NCBI GenBank assembly: GCA_937991945.1
Contig: CALKLO010000087.1
Coordinates: 1-64,000 of the forward strand
DNA length: 64,000 nt
DNA from: an uncultured Granulosicoccus sp.
GTDB lineage: Bacteria > Pseudomonadota > Gammaproteobacteria > Granulosicoccales > Granulosicoccaceae
Direction of reading: 5' to 3'
Part shown: piece after piece, positions 18,114 through 28,514 of the stretch
Layout of the letters: each line of letters begins with the position of its first letter
How positions within the stretch are numbered: the first letter of the stretch is position 1
The notes under the pieces: generated by a model
Databases searched by the model: none
Told to the model about the DNA's origin: nothing
What the model saw: only the letters and a program-made list of their open reading frames with translations
Made by a program: the position numbers and the translations under genes

Positions 18114-19420
18114 CAATTAGCATAGATAACATCGTCACTGTCCGGCGAGTGAAGTTACTCGACAATGACGCTGAACACAGCATCATAATTCGTGACGGCA
18201 TCATTGAGTCTATACAGCCAGACTCACAAGCAGCTGATGAATCAGACTCGGTTGTCATTGATGCTCAAAACCAATATGCAGTGCCCGGTCTGTGCGATTT
18301 ATACGCTCGTTTGCGCGAACCTGGACTCACCCGCAAAGGCTCGATTGCATCTGAATCACACGCAGCACTAGCCGCCGGATTTACCAAAGTGTTGTGTTCT
18401 CCAGATACACAACCTGCTATCGATAGCGTAGCAACCGTTCAACTAATAAGACAACGAGCTGAGGCGGCACAAGGTGCTCATATCCTACCCATAGCTGCGT
18501 TAACTGTCGGCTTGGCTGGTGAACAACTCAGTGAATTAGCCACCCTACAAGCTGCGGGCTGCCCAGCCGCGAGCCAAGCAGACATACCATTGAGCAACAC
18601 GAATGTGCTCTTTAGCGCCATGGAATACGCCGCATCGTTTTCACTGCCGTTATTTATGACTGCACGTGATTCGCAACTGGGTGCTGGCGGCTGTGCTCAT
18701 GCGGGAGCGATGGCAACTCGACTAGGACTCCCCGGCATTCCAGTTGCCGCTGAAACCGTTGCGTTAGCCAGGTTGCTTGAAGTCTGTCGAGAGACAGATT
18801 GTCGCCTGCATATATCCAGAGTAAGTTCTGCACGCGCATTACACATGATTAGTGCCGCAAAGCTTGCCTCCCTACCAGTCACATGCGATGTTGGACTTCA
18901 TCATCTTTTCTTTACGGATGATCAGCTTGCTGGCTACGACGCTAGTTTTAATAGTGAAGTACCTTTTCGAAGCATTGCCGATCGTGATGCTCTGCGCCAA
19001 GGTTTGTACGATGGCACTATTGACGCTATTTGTACCGATCATGCTCCACACGATAGAGATGCTAGCCTAGCCCCCTTCCCTGCGACAGAGCCTGGACTGG
19101 CAGCCTACCATTGGGCACTGCCCTTGATTTTGCAACTTCCCGAGCTTGTTGGTTTATCACTACGCGACGTTTTCGACAAATTAAGTAGCGCACCTAAAAG
19201 CATCATTGACGGCTCTTTAAGTTCAGGGCTTGAAGTCGGCAAAGCTGCTGAGTTTTTCTTGCTATCAAAAGAGTCTCCAGTGGCGGCCATGGAAGCCTCT
19301 TTAGAATCTGCCGGAACTAATCATCCGTTAAACGTCCATGGGGCCGAGGCACTAGGACTTAAACCATTACTTGGCAAAGCGTCTCATGCGTTTCTACACG
19401 CTCGCCTCCACACCTTATAA
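18110..19420 (+). CDS. pyrC': Dihydroorotase-like non-catalytic subunit PyrC' of aspartate transcarbamoylase
   Basis: Amidohydrolase-fold partner that holds the PyrB dodecamer together in Pseudomonas-type ATCase. The metal-binding HxH that should follow strand 1 is replaced: the protein reads [17 protein letters not shown] with Y65 and R67 in place of the two histidines. The rest of the family signature (REPG, TDHAPHD near residue 306) is kept. It is therefore very probably not a working dihydroorotase, and a true pyrC should lie elsewhere. The start is a GTG overlapping the pyrB stop (GTGA). Length 436 aa. Confidence 0.92.
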   Translation: MTISIDNIVTVRRVKLLDNDAEHSIIIRDGIIESIQPDSQAADESDSVVIDAQNQYAVPGLCDLYARLREPGLTRKGSIASESHAALAAGFTKVLCSPDTQPAIDSVATVQLIRQRAEAAQGAHILPIAALTVGLAGEQLSELATLQAAGCPAASQADIPLSNTNVLFSAMEYAASFSLPLFMTARDSQLGAGGCAHAGAMATRLGLPGIPVAAETVALARLLEVCRETDCRLHISRVSSARALHMISAAKLASLPVTCDVGLHHLFFTDDQLAGYDASFNSEVPFRSIADRDALRQGLYDGTIDAICTDHAPHDRDASLAPFPATEPGLAAYHWALPLILQLPELVGLSLRDVFDKLSSAPKSIIDGSLSSGLEVGKAAEFFLLSKESPVAAMEASLESAGTNHPLNVHGAEALGLKPLLGKASHAFLHARLHTL

Positions 19421-19440
19421 CTTGCAAGGATAGTCACCTC

Positions 19441-20043
19441 ATGCGCGATGCAGACGAACACAAACAAGCCATGCAATCGCTGCAGGCTGAGCAAAAGAAA
19501 AAAGTTAAGGAAGCTGAGCATTCTGAACGCGGCTTAGTGCTGGTTCATACCGGCAATGGCAAAGGTAAATCTAGCTCAGCCTTTGGTGTCGCTGCTAGAG
19601 CGCTAGGCTGGGGAAACACCGTCGCAGTTGTACAGTTTATAAAAGGCACCTGGAAGACCGGTGAGCGGGAGTTTTTTAAACGATTCCCTGAGCAGCTACA
19701 CTGGCATACGATGGGCGAAGGCTTTACTTGGAATACCCAAGATTTAGATCGTGATGTTGCAGCCGCTACTGCAGCCTTTGAACAGGCCACAACGTTAATG
19801 CAAAGTGGTGAATATGATTTAGTTGTGCTCGATGAAATCAACATCGCTCTTCGCTATGACTACTTGGATGTTGATAAAGTCATAGCCGAAGTGCAGTCTC
19901 GGCACGAACGCACCAGCGTCATACTAACGGGGCGCGATGCCAAACCTGCCCTTATGGAAATGGCTGATCTTGTTAGCGAGATGAAAGAGATCAAGCATCC
20001 GTTTCAATCCGGTATCAAAGCAAAGCAAGGCATTGATTTTTAG
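19441..20043 (+). CDS. cobO: Cob(I)alamin adenosyltransferase, CobO/BtuR type
   Basis: Adds the 5'-deoxyadenosyl group to corrinoids. The 200-aa protein has the P-loop GNGKGKSS at residues 38-45, FIKGTWKTGEREFF and LVVLDEINIALRY (Walker B-like), all as in BtuR/CobO. An AAGGA ribosome site precedes the ATG. It starts 20 nt after pyrC' and 37 nt separate it from cobQ. With cobQ it forms a small corrinoid salvage pair. No B12 riboswitch fits in the short upstream gap. Confidence 0.95.
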   Translation: MRDADEHKQAMQSLQAEQKKKVKEAEHSERGLVLVHTGNGKGKSSSAFGVAARALGWGNTVAVVQFIKGTWKTGEREFFKRFPEQLHWHTMGEGFTWNTQDLDRDVAAATAAFEQATTLMQSGEYDLVVLDEINIALRYDYLDVDKVIAEVQSRHERTSVILTGRDAKPALMEMADLVSEMKEIKHPFQSGIKAKQGIDF

Positions 20044-20080
20044 ATATTGCTCGTCACTGTTACTAGGCTAAAGCAGTTAT

Positions 20081-21568
20081 ATGCCCGCAAAAGTTCTCAT
20101 GTTTCAGGGCACAGGCTCTGACGTTGGCAAATCTACATTGGTGGCAGGTCTATGCCGCATTGCGAAAAGACGAGGCATTTGTGTCGCCCCGTTCAAACCG
20201 CAAAATATGTCTAACAACGCCGCAGCGTGCCAAGACGGCGGCGAGATAGGCCGCGCGCAAGCTCTACAAGCGCGAGCCGCTGGGCTTGAATTGCACGTTG
20301 ATTTCAACCCCGTATTACTCAAGCCGCAAAGCGATTGCACCGCACAAATCGTGGTTCACGGAAAAGTCCTTGATACCATTTCAGCGGCGGACTACATGAA
20401 CAAGCAACGCCAGCATCTTATGCAGGCAGTTATCGACAGTTTCTCGCGCTTGTCCGAACAATACGACCTTATTTTAGTCGAGGGTGCCGGTAGCACCGCT
20501 GAGACCAATTTGCGCGAACGTGATATCGCCAACATGGGTTTTGCGCAACGTGTTCAAGCGCCAGTCTGTCTTATTGGCGATATTGATCGTGGAGGCGTTA
20601 TCGCCTCAATTGTCGGCACTAAAACGGTTATTGATGAGTCCGATGCAGCTCTTATAAAGAGTTTTGTTATTAACCGTTTTAGAGGTGACCCTCGCCTGTT
20701 CGATGATGGCGTGATCGACATTGAGCAAATGACTGACTGGCCTTGCCGAGGTGTCGTACCTTGGCTACCGTCGGCTCTAAAGCTACCTCAAGAAGATGCC
20801 GTTGTACTCGAGCAACACAGCGCCTCTAGCGAAACACCTGGACGCCTCGTACGAATAGCGGTTCCAATGTTTTCGCGCATTGCTAATTTCGATGATATGG
20901 ACCCGTTACGCTTGGAGCCCAATGTAGAGCTTGGCTTCGTACGCCCGGGCACGCCAATACCTAGCAATGTTGATGCGATCATTTTGCCAGGCACCAAATC
21001 AACCATCGGTGATTTAGCGTTTCTTAAGGAACAAGGCTGGCATCACGATATTATCGCTTTTGCCCGGCAAGGCGGACATGTCACTGGCGTATGCGGAGGC
21101 TATCAGTTGTTAGGGCAACAAATTCATGATCCTGATGGCATAGATGGCCCGCCAGGTAGTGTCGCAGGCCTAGGCTTGTTGAATATAGACACCACCATGC
21201 AAAGCGAAAAACGTACACAACAAGTTCACGGGATCTGTACGCGAAGCAACGCGCGGGTATCGGGGTATGAGATTCATGTAGGCAGTTGCACCGGTGAAGA
21301 CACGCAATCGCCTATGATCATGCTTGATGGTAAACCCGATGGTGCGATTAACCGCACTGGCAACGTTGAAGGCACTTACCTTCACGGACTATTTAGTAGC
21401 GACGAATTTAGAGCTGCCTGGCTTAATCGTTTGAAAGGGCATGTCGCAGGCCAGCTTAACTATGAGTTAACGGTTGAACGTGAACTTGATATTCTTGCCG
21501 ACGGTTTAGAGGCAGCCCTAGACGTTGATGCGTTATTCAACGACGCTGCCGAAGCGCAAATTCGCTAA
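20081..21568 (+). CDS. cobQ: Cobyric acid synthase (CobQ/CbiP)
   Basis: ATP- and glutamine-dependent amidation of four side-chain carboxylates of adenosylcobyrinate diamide. The N-terminal dethiobiotin-synthetase-like domain (MFQGTGSDVGKSTLVAGLCR) carries the P-loop. The C-terminal glutamine amidotransferase has GGHVTGVCGGYQLLG with the nucleophilic cysteine, and a late GTYLHGLF histidine. Length 495 aa is usual. It follows cobO and is convergent with tdk. No further cobalamin genes are nearby, so the pair may serve salvage or be part of a dispersed pathway. Confidence 0.95.
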   Translation: MPAKVLMFQGTGSDVGKSTLVAGLCRIAKRRGICVAPFKPQNMSNNAAACQDGGEIGRAQALQARAAGLELHVDFNPVLLKPQSDCTAQIVVHGKVLDTISAADYMNKQRQHLMQAVIDSFSRLSEQYDLILVEGAGSTAETNLRERDIANMGFAQRVQAPVCLIGDIDRGGVIASIVGTKTVIDESDAALIKSFVINRFRGDPRLFDDGVIDIEQMTDWPCRGVVPWLPSALKLPQEDAVVLEQHSASSETPGRLVRIAVPMFSRIANFDDMDPLRLEPNVELGFVRPGTPIPSNVDAIILPGTKSTIGDLAFLKEQGWHHDIIAFARQGGHVTGVCGGYQLLGQQIHDPDGIDGPPGSVAGLGLLNIDTTMQSEKRTQQVHGICTRSNARVSGYEIHVGSCTGEDTQSPMIMLDGKPDGAINRTGNVEGTYLHGLFSSDEFRAAWLNRLKGHVAGQLNYELTVERELDILADGLEAALDVDALFNDAAEAQIR

Positions 21569-21579
21569 GCTCAGTAGCG

Positions 21580-22164
21580 TTACTGTACTGCGTCCATAAG
21601 TTGTCGATAGTGTCGCCTGCATTTTGATTCGTAGCGATCATTACCACCAATTTCTACTTGTGCTCCCGATGCAATGACCTCTCCTGCATCATTGACTCGT
21701 ACGGTCATGGTGGCTTTACGTCCACAAGTGCATACCGTTTTAAGTTCCGTCAACTTGTCAGCGACAGCCAACAAACGCGAAGACCCAGGGAATAACTCAC
21801 CCTGAAAATCGGTACGAATGCCAAAACACAGCACGGGCACATTGAGCTCATCCACAACCTGCGCAAACTCATCCACTTGACTGCGTGATAGAAATTGCGC
21901 CTCATCAACAAGCACACAAGCCAACGGGGCTTTTTCGTGTTGCGATTTTATAGGCTGGAAAAAGGATGTCTGCGCATCAAACAATTGTGCCGACTCTTGG
22001 AGCCCAATACGAGAACGAATCACACCCTTGCCAAATCGATCATCGATCGCTGCAGTGTACAAAGCGACTTGCATGCCTTGCTCACGATAATTATGCGCGG
22101 ACTGCAATAGCGAGGTAGATTTACCTGCATTCATGGCCGAATAATAAAAATAGAGCTGAGCCAA
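21580..22164 (-). CDS. tdk: Thymidine kinase
   Basis: Type II thymidine kinase for deoxynucleoside salvage. P-loop SAMNAGKST lies at residues 9-17, and [10 protein letters not shown] forms the Walker B/DEAQF motif. A zinc-binding set CTCGRKA and CRRHY is seen near the C-terminus. Length 194 aa is normal. It starts 3 nt after the fucU stop on the same strand, so the two genes probably share a transcript. It ends 11 nt from the end of cobQ. Confidence 0.96.
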   Translation of the reverse strand: MAQLYFYYSAMNAGKSTSLLQSAHNYREQGMQVALYTAAIDDRFGKGVIRSRIGLQESAQLFDAQTSFFQPIKSQHEKAPLACVLVDEAQFLSRSQVDEFAQVVDELNVPVLCFGIRTDFQGELFPGSSRLLAVADKLTELKTVCTCGRKATMTVRVNDAGEVIASGAQVEIGGNDRYESKCRRHYRQLMDAVQ

Positions 22165-22167
22165 CGA

Positions 22168-22629
22168 CTAAACCTCGGGTGGAATCACACCTTTTGTGAA
22201 GATGAAGCAACCATAAAAACGTCGCTCACTCGTCGCAAGAACCGCATAGCTGGCACTCGCCTTTTCATAAAACGCGAAACGTTCTACAGGGCGTAGTATA
22301 AAGCCGTTGCCTTCATACTGGTTAATGACGGCTTGAACTTCTTGTTTCACAATAGGCTGTGCGTCAGGCTCACCAACGACTTCCATACATTGAGCCGCAT
22401 CATCAATAAACGTATCTAGTGGCATCAGCGACAGCACAGCATTTGCCGCTTCAACCACGTTAGCGCCATCCATACGCAATAAACTACCGTGTGAGGTTTT
22501 GCGGGCGACGCTTTCGGCCGGAAAATTAGCGTCGCACAGGACAAGGGAGTCTCCGTGCCCCATCGCTGCTAACACCTGCAGCAAATCAGGGTTTAACAAC
22601 GGGTTTATATTTTTCAACACAAGCGACAA
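22168..22629 (-). CDS. fucU: RbsD/FucU family sugar mutarotase (L-fucose mutarotase-like)
   Basis: Family members interconvert alpha and beta anomers of L-fucose or ribose so that kinases and isomerases receive the right form. The 153-aa protein matches FucU: GHGD (24-27) with the catalytic-type histidine H25, CDANFPAES (32-40) and RFAFYEKASASYAVLATSER near residues 117-135. FucU of E. coli has DAHFP where this has DANFP. No fucose operon surrounds it; it precedes tdk by 3 nt. The real substrate is unknown, and it could work with the sugar kinase at 28.5-29.7 kb. Subfamily assignment is by recalled sequence. Confidence 0.85.
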   Translation of the reverse strand: MSLVLKNINPLLNPDLLQVLAAMGHGDSLVLCDANFPAESVARKTSHGSLLRMDGANVVEAANAVLSLMPLDTFIDDAAQCMEVVGEPDAQPIVKQEVQAVINQYEGNGFILRPVERFAFYEKASASYAVLATSERRFYGCFIFTKGVIPPEV

Positions 22630-22675
22630 GCCCTCTTCAGTTCAGCAGCAATATAGCTACCCTAAACTGACACTC

Positions 22676-23929
<1,254 letters not shown>

Positions 23930-23987
23930 TCTCGGTTAACGGCCAAGAACGTTATTTCCGTTGTGACACCGCTAACAACCGTACAGT

Positions 23988-26462
23988 TTAGGGTGTGACG
24001 AGTATCTCGACGCTTACCGTATCAACGGCTGAAGGATCGATGCTGTCATAAGCTGCAAAGGTTAGGGTTCGAAGCCCGATATCCGCAGCAGTCGGTGTCC
24101 AGTAAAATGTACGAGAACCATCCCCGTTATCGGTAAATTCTGACCCTTCAGGCGCATCCCACACGTTTAGGTTTGGCGGCACACCCGTGGCATATTCCGC
24201 TTCAACGCGATGCACAACTGTTTGCCCAACACTTGTACTTAAATTCGGTATCTTGCGAAGTATGGGTGATTCAGTTACGCCAGACGAATCAATTGATGCG
24301 TGCTCTGAGCCTGTGCCCGTGTCCGCTGGCAGATTAGACACAATATTCAAAGTCATCACTTGGCTTGTTCTTACAGAGGCGTCTGAGGCTCTGATGGCAA
24401 TAAGCTCGATGGTCACGGCAGTCGGTGCATGTAAAGGCACCTGCCAGGTCAGCGATAATTGCCCATTACCGATACCCGCCATCTGCATACCTTCTGGCAA
24501 TGATCTAGCTGTGACGCTTGGCATTGTGCCGTCAGAATCGATAGCGCTAAGCACTACAGAAAAAATCTCACCGGCTTGTAAACTGAGTGAAGGGATATTG
24601 AGAAATTGTGGCGTGCCAGTTTGCTCCAGCAACTCGCTATCGTTAACGAGCTCTTCAGTGACCACTGCGTCAGTTCTTTTTACTAACGCTACCCAGTCTT
24701 CTCCCTGACTAGAGGGTGGTGCGCCCAGTAACAACGGTGCATTCCCAGCGTGTTCTTCACCAACGTTAGAAAAGCTACCCGTACGAGGATCAAACCAAGT
24801 TAGCTGATAAACGCCATCGACCCCACTAAGATCCAACCATTCTGCTCCATTACTTGACGGTAGATAGACAGCATAAATCTCACCAGTCGCTGCAAATACT
24901 TCCGCACCGCCGTATGTGTCATCGTCACCTTGGAGCAATTCATCAACGGGCTGCATACGCCAAAATGGAAGCTGTGACTCCATCATCTCTCGGGCAAAAC
25001 GCATTTGATCCCACATGGCTTCACGCTGCCGAAAATCACCTGCATTGATATCACCGCCAGCGGGTAGCGGGTTATAGCCAAAATACCACTCTATGTTACC
25101 GCCACTAAACAGCACATCGTAGAGGATCTCTTTACGTCGATCGGAGATATCATCAGGACCAATACCGTTGGTGTTCTCGTCCATATCAATAACCCAAGGG
25201 CGCCCTGCGTTTCTCGAGTTTTCTCGCCATTGTTCGACAAAATCGCCAGCAAACTCTGCGTCATATTGAATTGACGATGCGCTATATCGGGAGTCACCCA
25301 CTATTTCGCCATAACGATAAAACTGATTGATGTGAGTGTGTACAGCTATCGGCTTCTGGCTCCAATCAATAGCCTGGATATAGTCAGCATGTTTGTCGAG
25401 TTCAACGCGAGGAAAATCATTCTCTTCCCCAAGGTTCCATTTGATCGCTAAAAGATACGAAAAACGGGCCACTAATTCACGAAAAAACAGACGACGCTCA
25501 ACGCCCAACTCACCGTTGTCCAACCATAGTTCGTTTGCGGTTTCTGTCTCGCTCAACACTATATTTAGCGCTATACCTTTTTCCTGCGCATGATTAAGAA
25601 CAACATTCCATTGGTATAATTTACTGATGTCGTAGTGAGTCTTATTAAATCGCGTGTTCTCAGCCCCGACAAATGGGTACGTTTCCTGACCATCACCACC
25701 TAGATTCATGGGCAGAAAATAAATGGAGTTGACCCCTTTTTCACCTAAGTAATTCAGCGCACCAATGAGCCCTAAACTATCAGCACCTGTCGTTGCATGA
25801 GTAAAGTACGGATCCGACTCATTTACATCACTACGATGAGCTGCAAAGTCGTGAAGGAAATCACCATCGATACCGCCTTGATCAAAGGTGCCATCAATAC
25901 CTGCAAAACCCAGTAGATTTTCAGGGCTATCAGTGCCACCTTTAATCCAATAGGGTCCATCACGAAACTTCAAGTAGTGCTCGCCTACATACTCTAATCG
26001 GCCGTGACGTAAAAACAGAGGGGCATCGCTTGCCGCATGAGTTATATCAAACACGCCTTCGCTACCGTCTAAAACCACTGCAACCCCTGCGTTATCATCA
26101 AGGCTTACAGCAACCTCACTTCCCTGCCGAAGTGTCGCCAGATACTGCCATTGACCTATTTCATCGGCGGCAAAGCGAGCTCGCCAAATGTTACCGCTTC
26201 CATAGCCATTACCATCACCCGCAAAGAAGCCTGGAATTTCAGTGATTGCACCACTAGGAGCGGTTAGCGTAACGCTTAAGCGATAATCTAAAAATGGATT
26301 GTTGGATGTATCAGTTTCATTGGCAGAAGGGCCATTGAAATTGAGCTCTATTGGGTGCCATTTCTCCATCTCGCCACGTACGTCTGCAGCAGATGAAAGA
26401 GAACACGTTAGGCATAAAGCACAGATATAAATTAGGCGCTTCAGCCAAATAATTCGACGCAT
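23988..26462 (-). CDS. Secreted DUF5060 glycoside hydrolase-like protein with collagen-binding-like and Ig-like domains
   Basis: Probable exported carbohydrate-active protein of 824 aa. A signal peptide (1-25, ending SSAAD) precedes a DUF5060 beta-sandwich (about 30-125, with FNGPSANETDTSNNPF and GIWRARF-like phrasing). A TIM-barrel region of glycosidase type (about 155-510) has possible acid residues in KWNLGEENDFPR and VIDMDENTNGIGP. A collagen-binding-like domain (about 540-610, YLPSSNGAEWLDLSGVDG) and two putative Ig/cadherin-like domains reach the C-terminus. No substrate can be named. The ATG at 26460-26462 follows GGA 6 nt upstream. It lies just upstream of the kelch gene, and its promoter region contains several palindromes, including a LacI-type operator-like site. 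Confidence 0.75.
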   Translation of the reverse strand: MRRIIWLKRLIYICALCLTCSLSSAADVRGEMEKWHPIELNFNGPSANETDTSNNPFLDYRLSVTLTAPSGAITEIPGFFAGDGNGYGSGNIWRARFAADEIGQWQYLATLRQGSEVAVSLDDNAGVAVVLDGSEGVFDITHAASDAPLFLRHGRLEYVGEHYLKFRDGPYWIKGGTDSPENLLGFAGIDGTFDQGGIDGDFLHDFAAHRSDVNESDPYFTHATTGADSLGLIGALNYLGEKGVNSIYFLPMNLGGDGQETYPFVGAENTRFNKTHYDISKLYQWNVVLNHAQEKGIALNIVLSETETANELWLDNGELGVERRLFFRELVARFSYLLAIKWNLGEENDFPRVELDKHADYIQAIDWSQKPIAVHTHINQFYRYGEIVGDSRYSASSIQYDAEFAGDFVEQWRENSRNAGRPWVIDMDENTNGIGPDDISDRRKEILYDVLFSGGNIEWYFGYNPLPAGGDINAGDFRQREAMWDQMRFAREMMESQLPFWRMQPVDELLQGDDDTYGGAEVFAATGEIYAVYLPSSNGAEWLDLSGVDGVYQLTWFDPRTGSFSNVGEEHAGNAPLLLGAPPSSQGEDWVALVKRTDAVVTEELVNDSELLEQTGTPQFLNIPSLSLQAGEIFSVVLSAIDSDGTMPSVTARSLPEGMQMAGIGNGQLSLTWQVPLHAPTAVTIELIAIRASDASVRTSQVMTLNIVSNLPADTGTGSEHASIDSSGVTESPILRKIPNLSTSVGQTVVHRVEAEYATGVPPNLNVWDAPEGSEFTDNGDGSRTFYWTPTAADIGLRTLTFAAYDSIDPSAVDTVSVEILVTP

Positions 26463-26633
26463 AGGGGTCCAGATGATCGTTAATTGTTATCTGATTAAGT
26501 ATGCAATGCCCCTAAACATCACATATTGCGCTATTTAACATAGTGCGACTTAAACCTATCAAAGCGTGAACTCTGTCTAACTGTAATTCACGCGGCCCTC
26601 ATTCGACAGCTAGCAAAACTAGAGGTATTCCAC

Positions 26634-26645
26634 ACAAGCGCTTGT
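26634..26645. promoter_or_regulatory. LacI-family operator-like palindrome ACAAGCGCTTGT
   Basis: Perfect 12-bp palindrome centred on CG with the AAGCGCTT core common to operators of LacI/GalR-type sugar regulators. It lies 171 nt upstream of the DUF5060 start and 131 nt upstream of the exostosin start. The regulator is not encoded in the window. Inferred from the pattern only. Confidence 0.4.
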
Positions 26646-26699
26646 CAGTGTCGATCAACACCCATTGATCGCACAAGCTAGACGGTTTCAATCAACTTG

Positions 26700-26728
26700 T
26701 TGGACATTACGTCGATAGACATTATAAC
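26700..26728 (+). promoter_or_regulatory. Sigma70-type promoter for the exostosin-like gene
   Basis: TTGGAC (26700-26705) and TATAAC (26723-26728) are separated by exactly 17 nt, each differing from consensus at one position. Transcription should start near 26735, giving a leader of about 40 nt that contains the GGGTAATTACCC palindrome before the ATG at 26777. Confidence 0.65.
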
Positions 26729-26750
26729 CAATGCCGACAAAGGCAGACTT

Positions 26751-26762
26751 GGGTAATTACCC
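26751..26762. other. Palindrome GGGTAATTACCC in the exostosin leader
   Basis: Perfect 12-bp palindrome ending 14 nt before the ATG of the exostosin-like gene, downstream of its predicted promoter and in the place where a Shine-Dalgarno sequence would be expected (none is seen). It could be an operator or affect translation start. Confidence 0.4.
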
Positions 26763-26776
26763 TGCCAAACTACTCA

Positions 26777-27727
26777 ATGAAACTGTTTCTTACTTCTGCA
26801 TATAGCACGCACTCAGGCCTTGATATCTTGCGCCAGTATGCGGCAACTGATACCGCCCAGAGTCATAGCGTTTGCGATGACCCTTCTGAGGCTGACGTGA
26901 TCTTGTTTGTAGAAAACACTCAGTTTGATGACATATTGTTCAAAGCCTTATTGAGTCATCCGTTGAGAGAGCAATTCCCTGACAAGGTCTTTATGTACAA
27001 CGAAATGGATCGTCCTTGGGATGTACTACCAGGGCTGTATTGTTGTATGACCGGAAAACATATTAATGCAGCCAGACACAATGCATTTGCGTACCTAAGT
27101 ACGCCCAACCCATATGTCCATGAAGCTCATACATTGGACGTCGAAAAACAGTGGCTATACTCGTTTATGGGAGCTATGAGTCATGCTTGCCGGCGCACTG
27201 TTATGCGTTTGGAACATGCGGAAGGTAAGGTTATAGATACCTCTGATTTTAACGTATGGAAAACAGACGATTCAGAATTGGAAGTGCGCGGCAATGCCTA
27301 TGCAAACTTACTAGCTTCCAGCGAATTCATTCTGTGTCCTCGCGGCATTGGGACTTCATCTATTCGACTGTATGAGACTCTAGAGGCTGGGCGTGTACCA
27401 GTTATAATTTCTGATGATTGGGTTCCACCGGAGGAGACTGACTGGAGTTTCGCCATCAAGGTGGAAGAACGACGTATATCCTCGATACCCGGCTTGTTGA
27501 AAAGCCTACAGAGTGAATCTGTCGAACGAGGTGAAGCTGCGCGCGAAGCATGGGAAGCTAGCTATGCACCCAACACGTTTTTTAACACCGTGGGCAACTC
27601 AGTTTCTTCATTAGTGTTAGGCGAAGCGCATAAACACAAAAGCTCCCATGGAGCTCATTTACAAAAATGGATTACGACAGGCGGACTGTTTACTCGTTCA
27701 GCTAAACAAAAACTACGAGGGGGTTAA
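26777..27727 (+). CDS. Exostosin-family (GT47-like) glycosyltransferase
   Basis: Probable glycosyltransferase of 316 aa. The family hallmark is the C-terminal nucleotide-sugar part, here SEFILCPRGIGTSSIRLYE followed by TLEAGRVPVIISDDWVPP (about residues 182-218). The N-terminal half has EADVILFVENTQF and FMYNEMDRPWD. Exostosin-fold enzymes in plants and animals transfer uronic acids and other sugars; bacterial members are scattered and mostly uncharacterised. No membrane helix is obvious. It is monocistronic with its own promoter and is convergent with the nucleotidyltransferase/GHMP kinase operon. Acceptor and donor are unknown. Confidence 0.78.
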   Translation: MKLFLTSAYSTHSGLDILRQYAATDTAQSHSVCDDPSEADVILFVENTQFDDILFKALLSHPLREQFPDKVFMYNEMDRPWDVLPGLYCCMTGKHINAARHNAFAYLSTPNPYVHEAHTLDVEKQWLYSFMGAMSHACRRTVMRLEHAEGKVIDTSDFNVWKTDDSELEVRGNAYANLLASSEFILCPRGIGTSSIRLYETLEAGRVPVIISDDWVPPEETDWSFAIKVEERRISSIPGLLKSLQSESVERGEAAREAWEASYAPNTFFNTVGNSVSSLVLGEAHKHKSSHGAHLQKWITTGGLFTRSAKQKLRGG

Positions 27728-27788
27728 TTAGGGCGCCTGTTCCTATTAAGGACGTCGCCAGCTTTACTCTCGGTTAAGTAGTCCGATA

Positions 27789-28514
27789 TTAGGACTTATC
27801 AGCTCGCCACTCGTTAGGGGTATCTTGAATAAGACCTCGTGCGCTGCCACCTGCCGCCAACCATTGATTGATCGCATATTGAACTTCCCTTTCACCTCTG
27901 GGTGATTTAGGAACTTTACCAATATACGAGGTTAACGCAGGGGGCAAAACAAACGTCAAATTTGCACCTATTGAGCTAGGTGCAGTACCTGCTGGAGGTT
28001 TCTCTACAATCTCAGCGATACTTTGATCATCATTGAAACGAACACTTGAACGGCCCGCAAGTTCAGCTTCCGGTAGGTCTTTCATGCTGACTGTTAATGC
28101 TTCTGAATGTTCGTTGTGAAAACATAAAAGCTCATTAAAAAACTCAGGCGCTAGTAGGTAGTCAGTTGCACTGAGTATGTACGGTTGTTCCACGATGTCA
28201 GGGTAGGCATTAATAACGGCTTGAAGCGCATGAGCGGTGCCAGACAATTGTGTTTGTTGAACACAACGCACTGATTGCTCTGATACGTCCATGCGATGCT
28301 TGGCATAGTGTTCTACTTGCTCATGCAAATAGTGCGTGACCAAAACAACATCAGTAACACCTGCGAGTACCAGCGAGTCCATGATGTAGTCGAGCGTAGG
28401 TTTGCCACGATGAACTAACAATGGCTTCGGTGTGCTGTCAGTGTGCGGTCGTAAACGTGTACCACGTCCAGCAGCTAATAGGATGGCTCGCTTGACCACA
28501 CTTTTCGAACTCAT
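27789..28514 (-). CDS. Sugar-1-phosphate nucleotidyltransferase
   Basis: NTP-transferase-fold protein of 241 aa. The signature LLAAGRGTRLRPHTDSTPKPL lies in two parts at residues 12-32, with SATDYLLAPEF as the metal-binding region and EIVEKPPAGTAPSSIGANL downstream. It is the short type without a left-handed helix domain, like MurU or RmlA-type enzymes, and would make an NDP-sugar from a sugar 1-phosphate. Its start overlaps the end of the GHMP kinase gene by 4 nt (ATGA), so the two proteins are made together and probably act in sequence: the kinase makes the sugar 1-phosphate, and this enzyme activates it. The nucleotide and sugar are not known. Confidence 0.85.
   Translation of the reverse strand: MSSKSVVKRAILLAAGRGTRLRPHTDSTPKPLLVHRGKPTLDYIMDSLVLAGVTDVVLVTHYLHEQVEHYAKHRMDVSEQSVRCVQQTQLSGTAHALQAVINAYPDIVEQPYILSATDYLLAPEFFNELLCFHNEHSEALTVSMKDLPEAELAGRSSVRFNDDQSIAEIVEKPPAGTAPSSIGANLTFVLPPALTSYIGKVPKSPRGEREVQYAINQWLAAGGSARGLIQDTPNEWRADKS

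Larger units (their letters stand above)
26463..26776. other. Divergent regulatory region with several palindromes
   Basis: 314 nt between the divergently transcribed DUF5060 and exostosin genes; no gene seen. It holds GCGTGAA/TTCACGC (26564-26570 and 26587-26593), the 12-bp palindrome ACAAGCGCTTGT (26634-26645), the 7-bp repeat CGATCAA/TTGATCG (26652-26658 and 26665-26671), a sigma70-type promoter (26700-26728) and the palindrome GGGTAATTACCC (26751-26762). This density is higher than in any other intergenic region of the window. Confidence 0.7.

Noticed and set aside
19421-19440. Cobalamin riboswitch before cobO
   Set aside because: Only 20 nt separate pyrC' and cobO, and 37 nt separate cobO and cobQ; a B12 riboswitch cannot fit.
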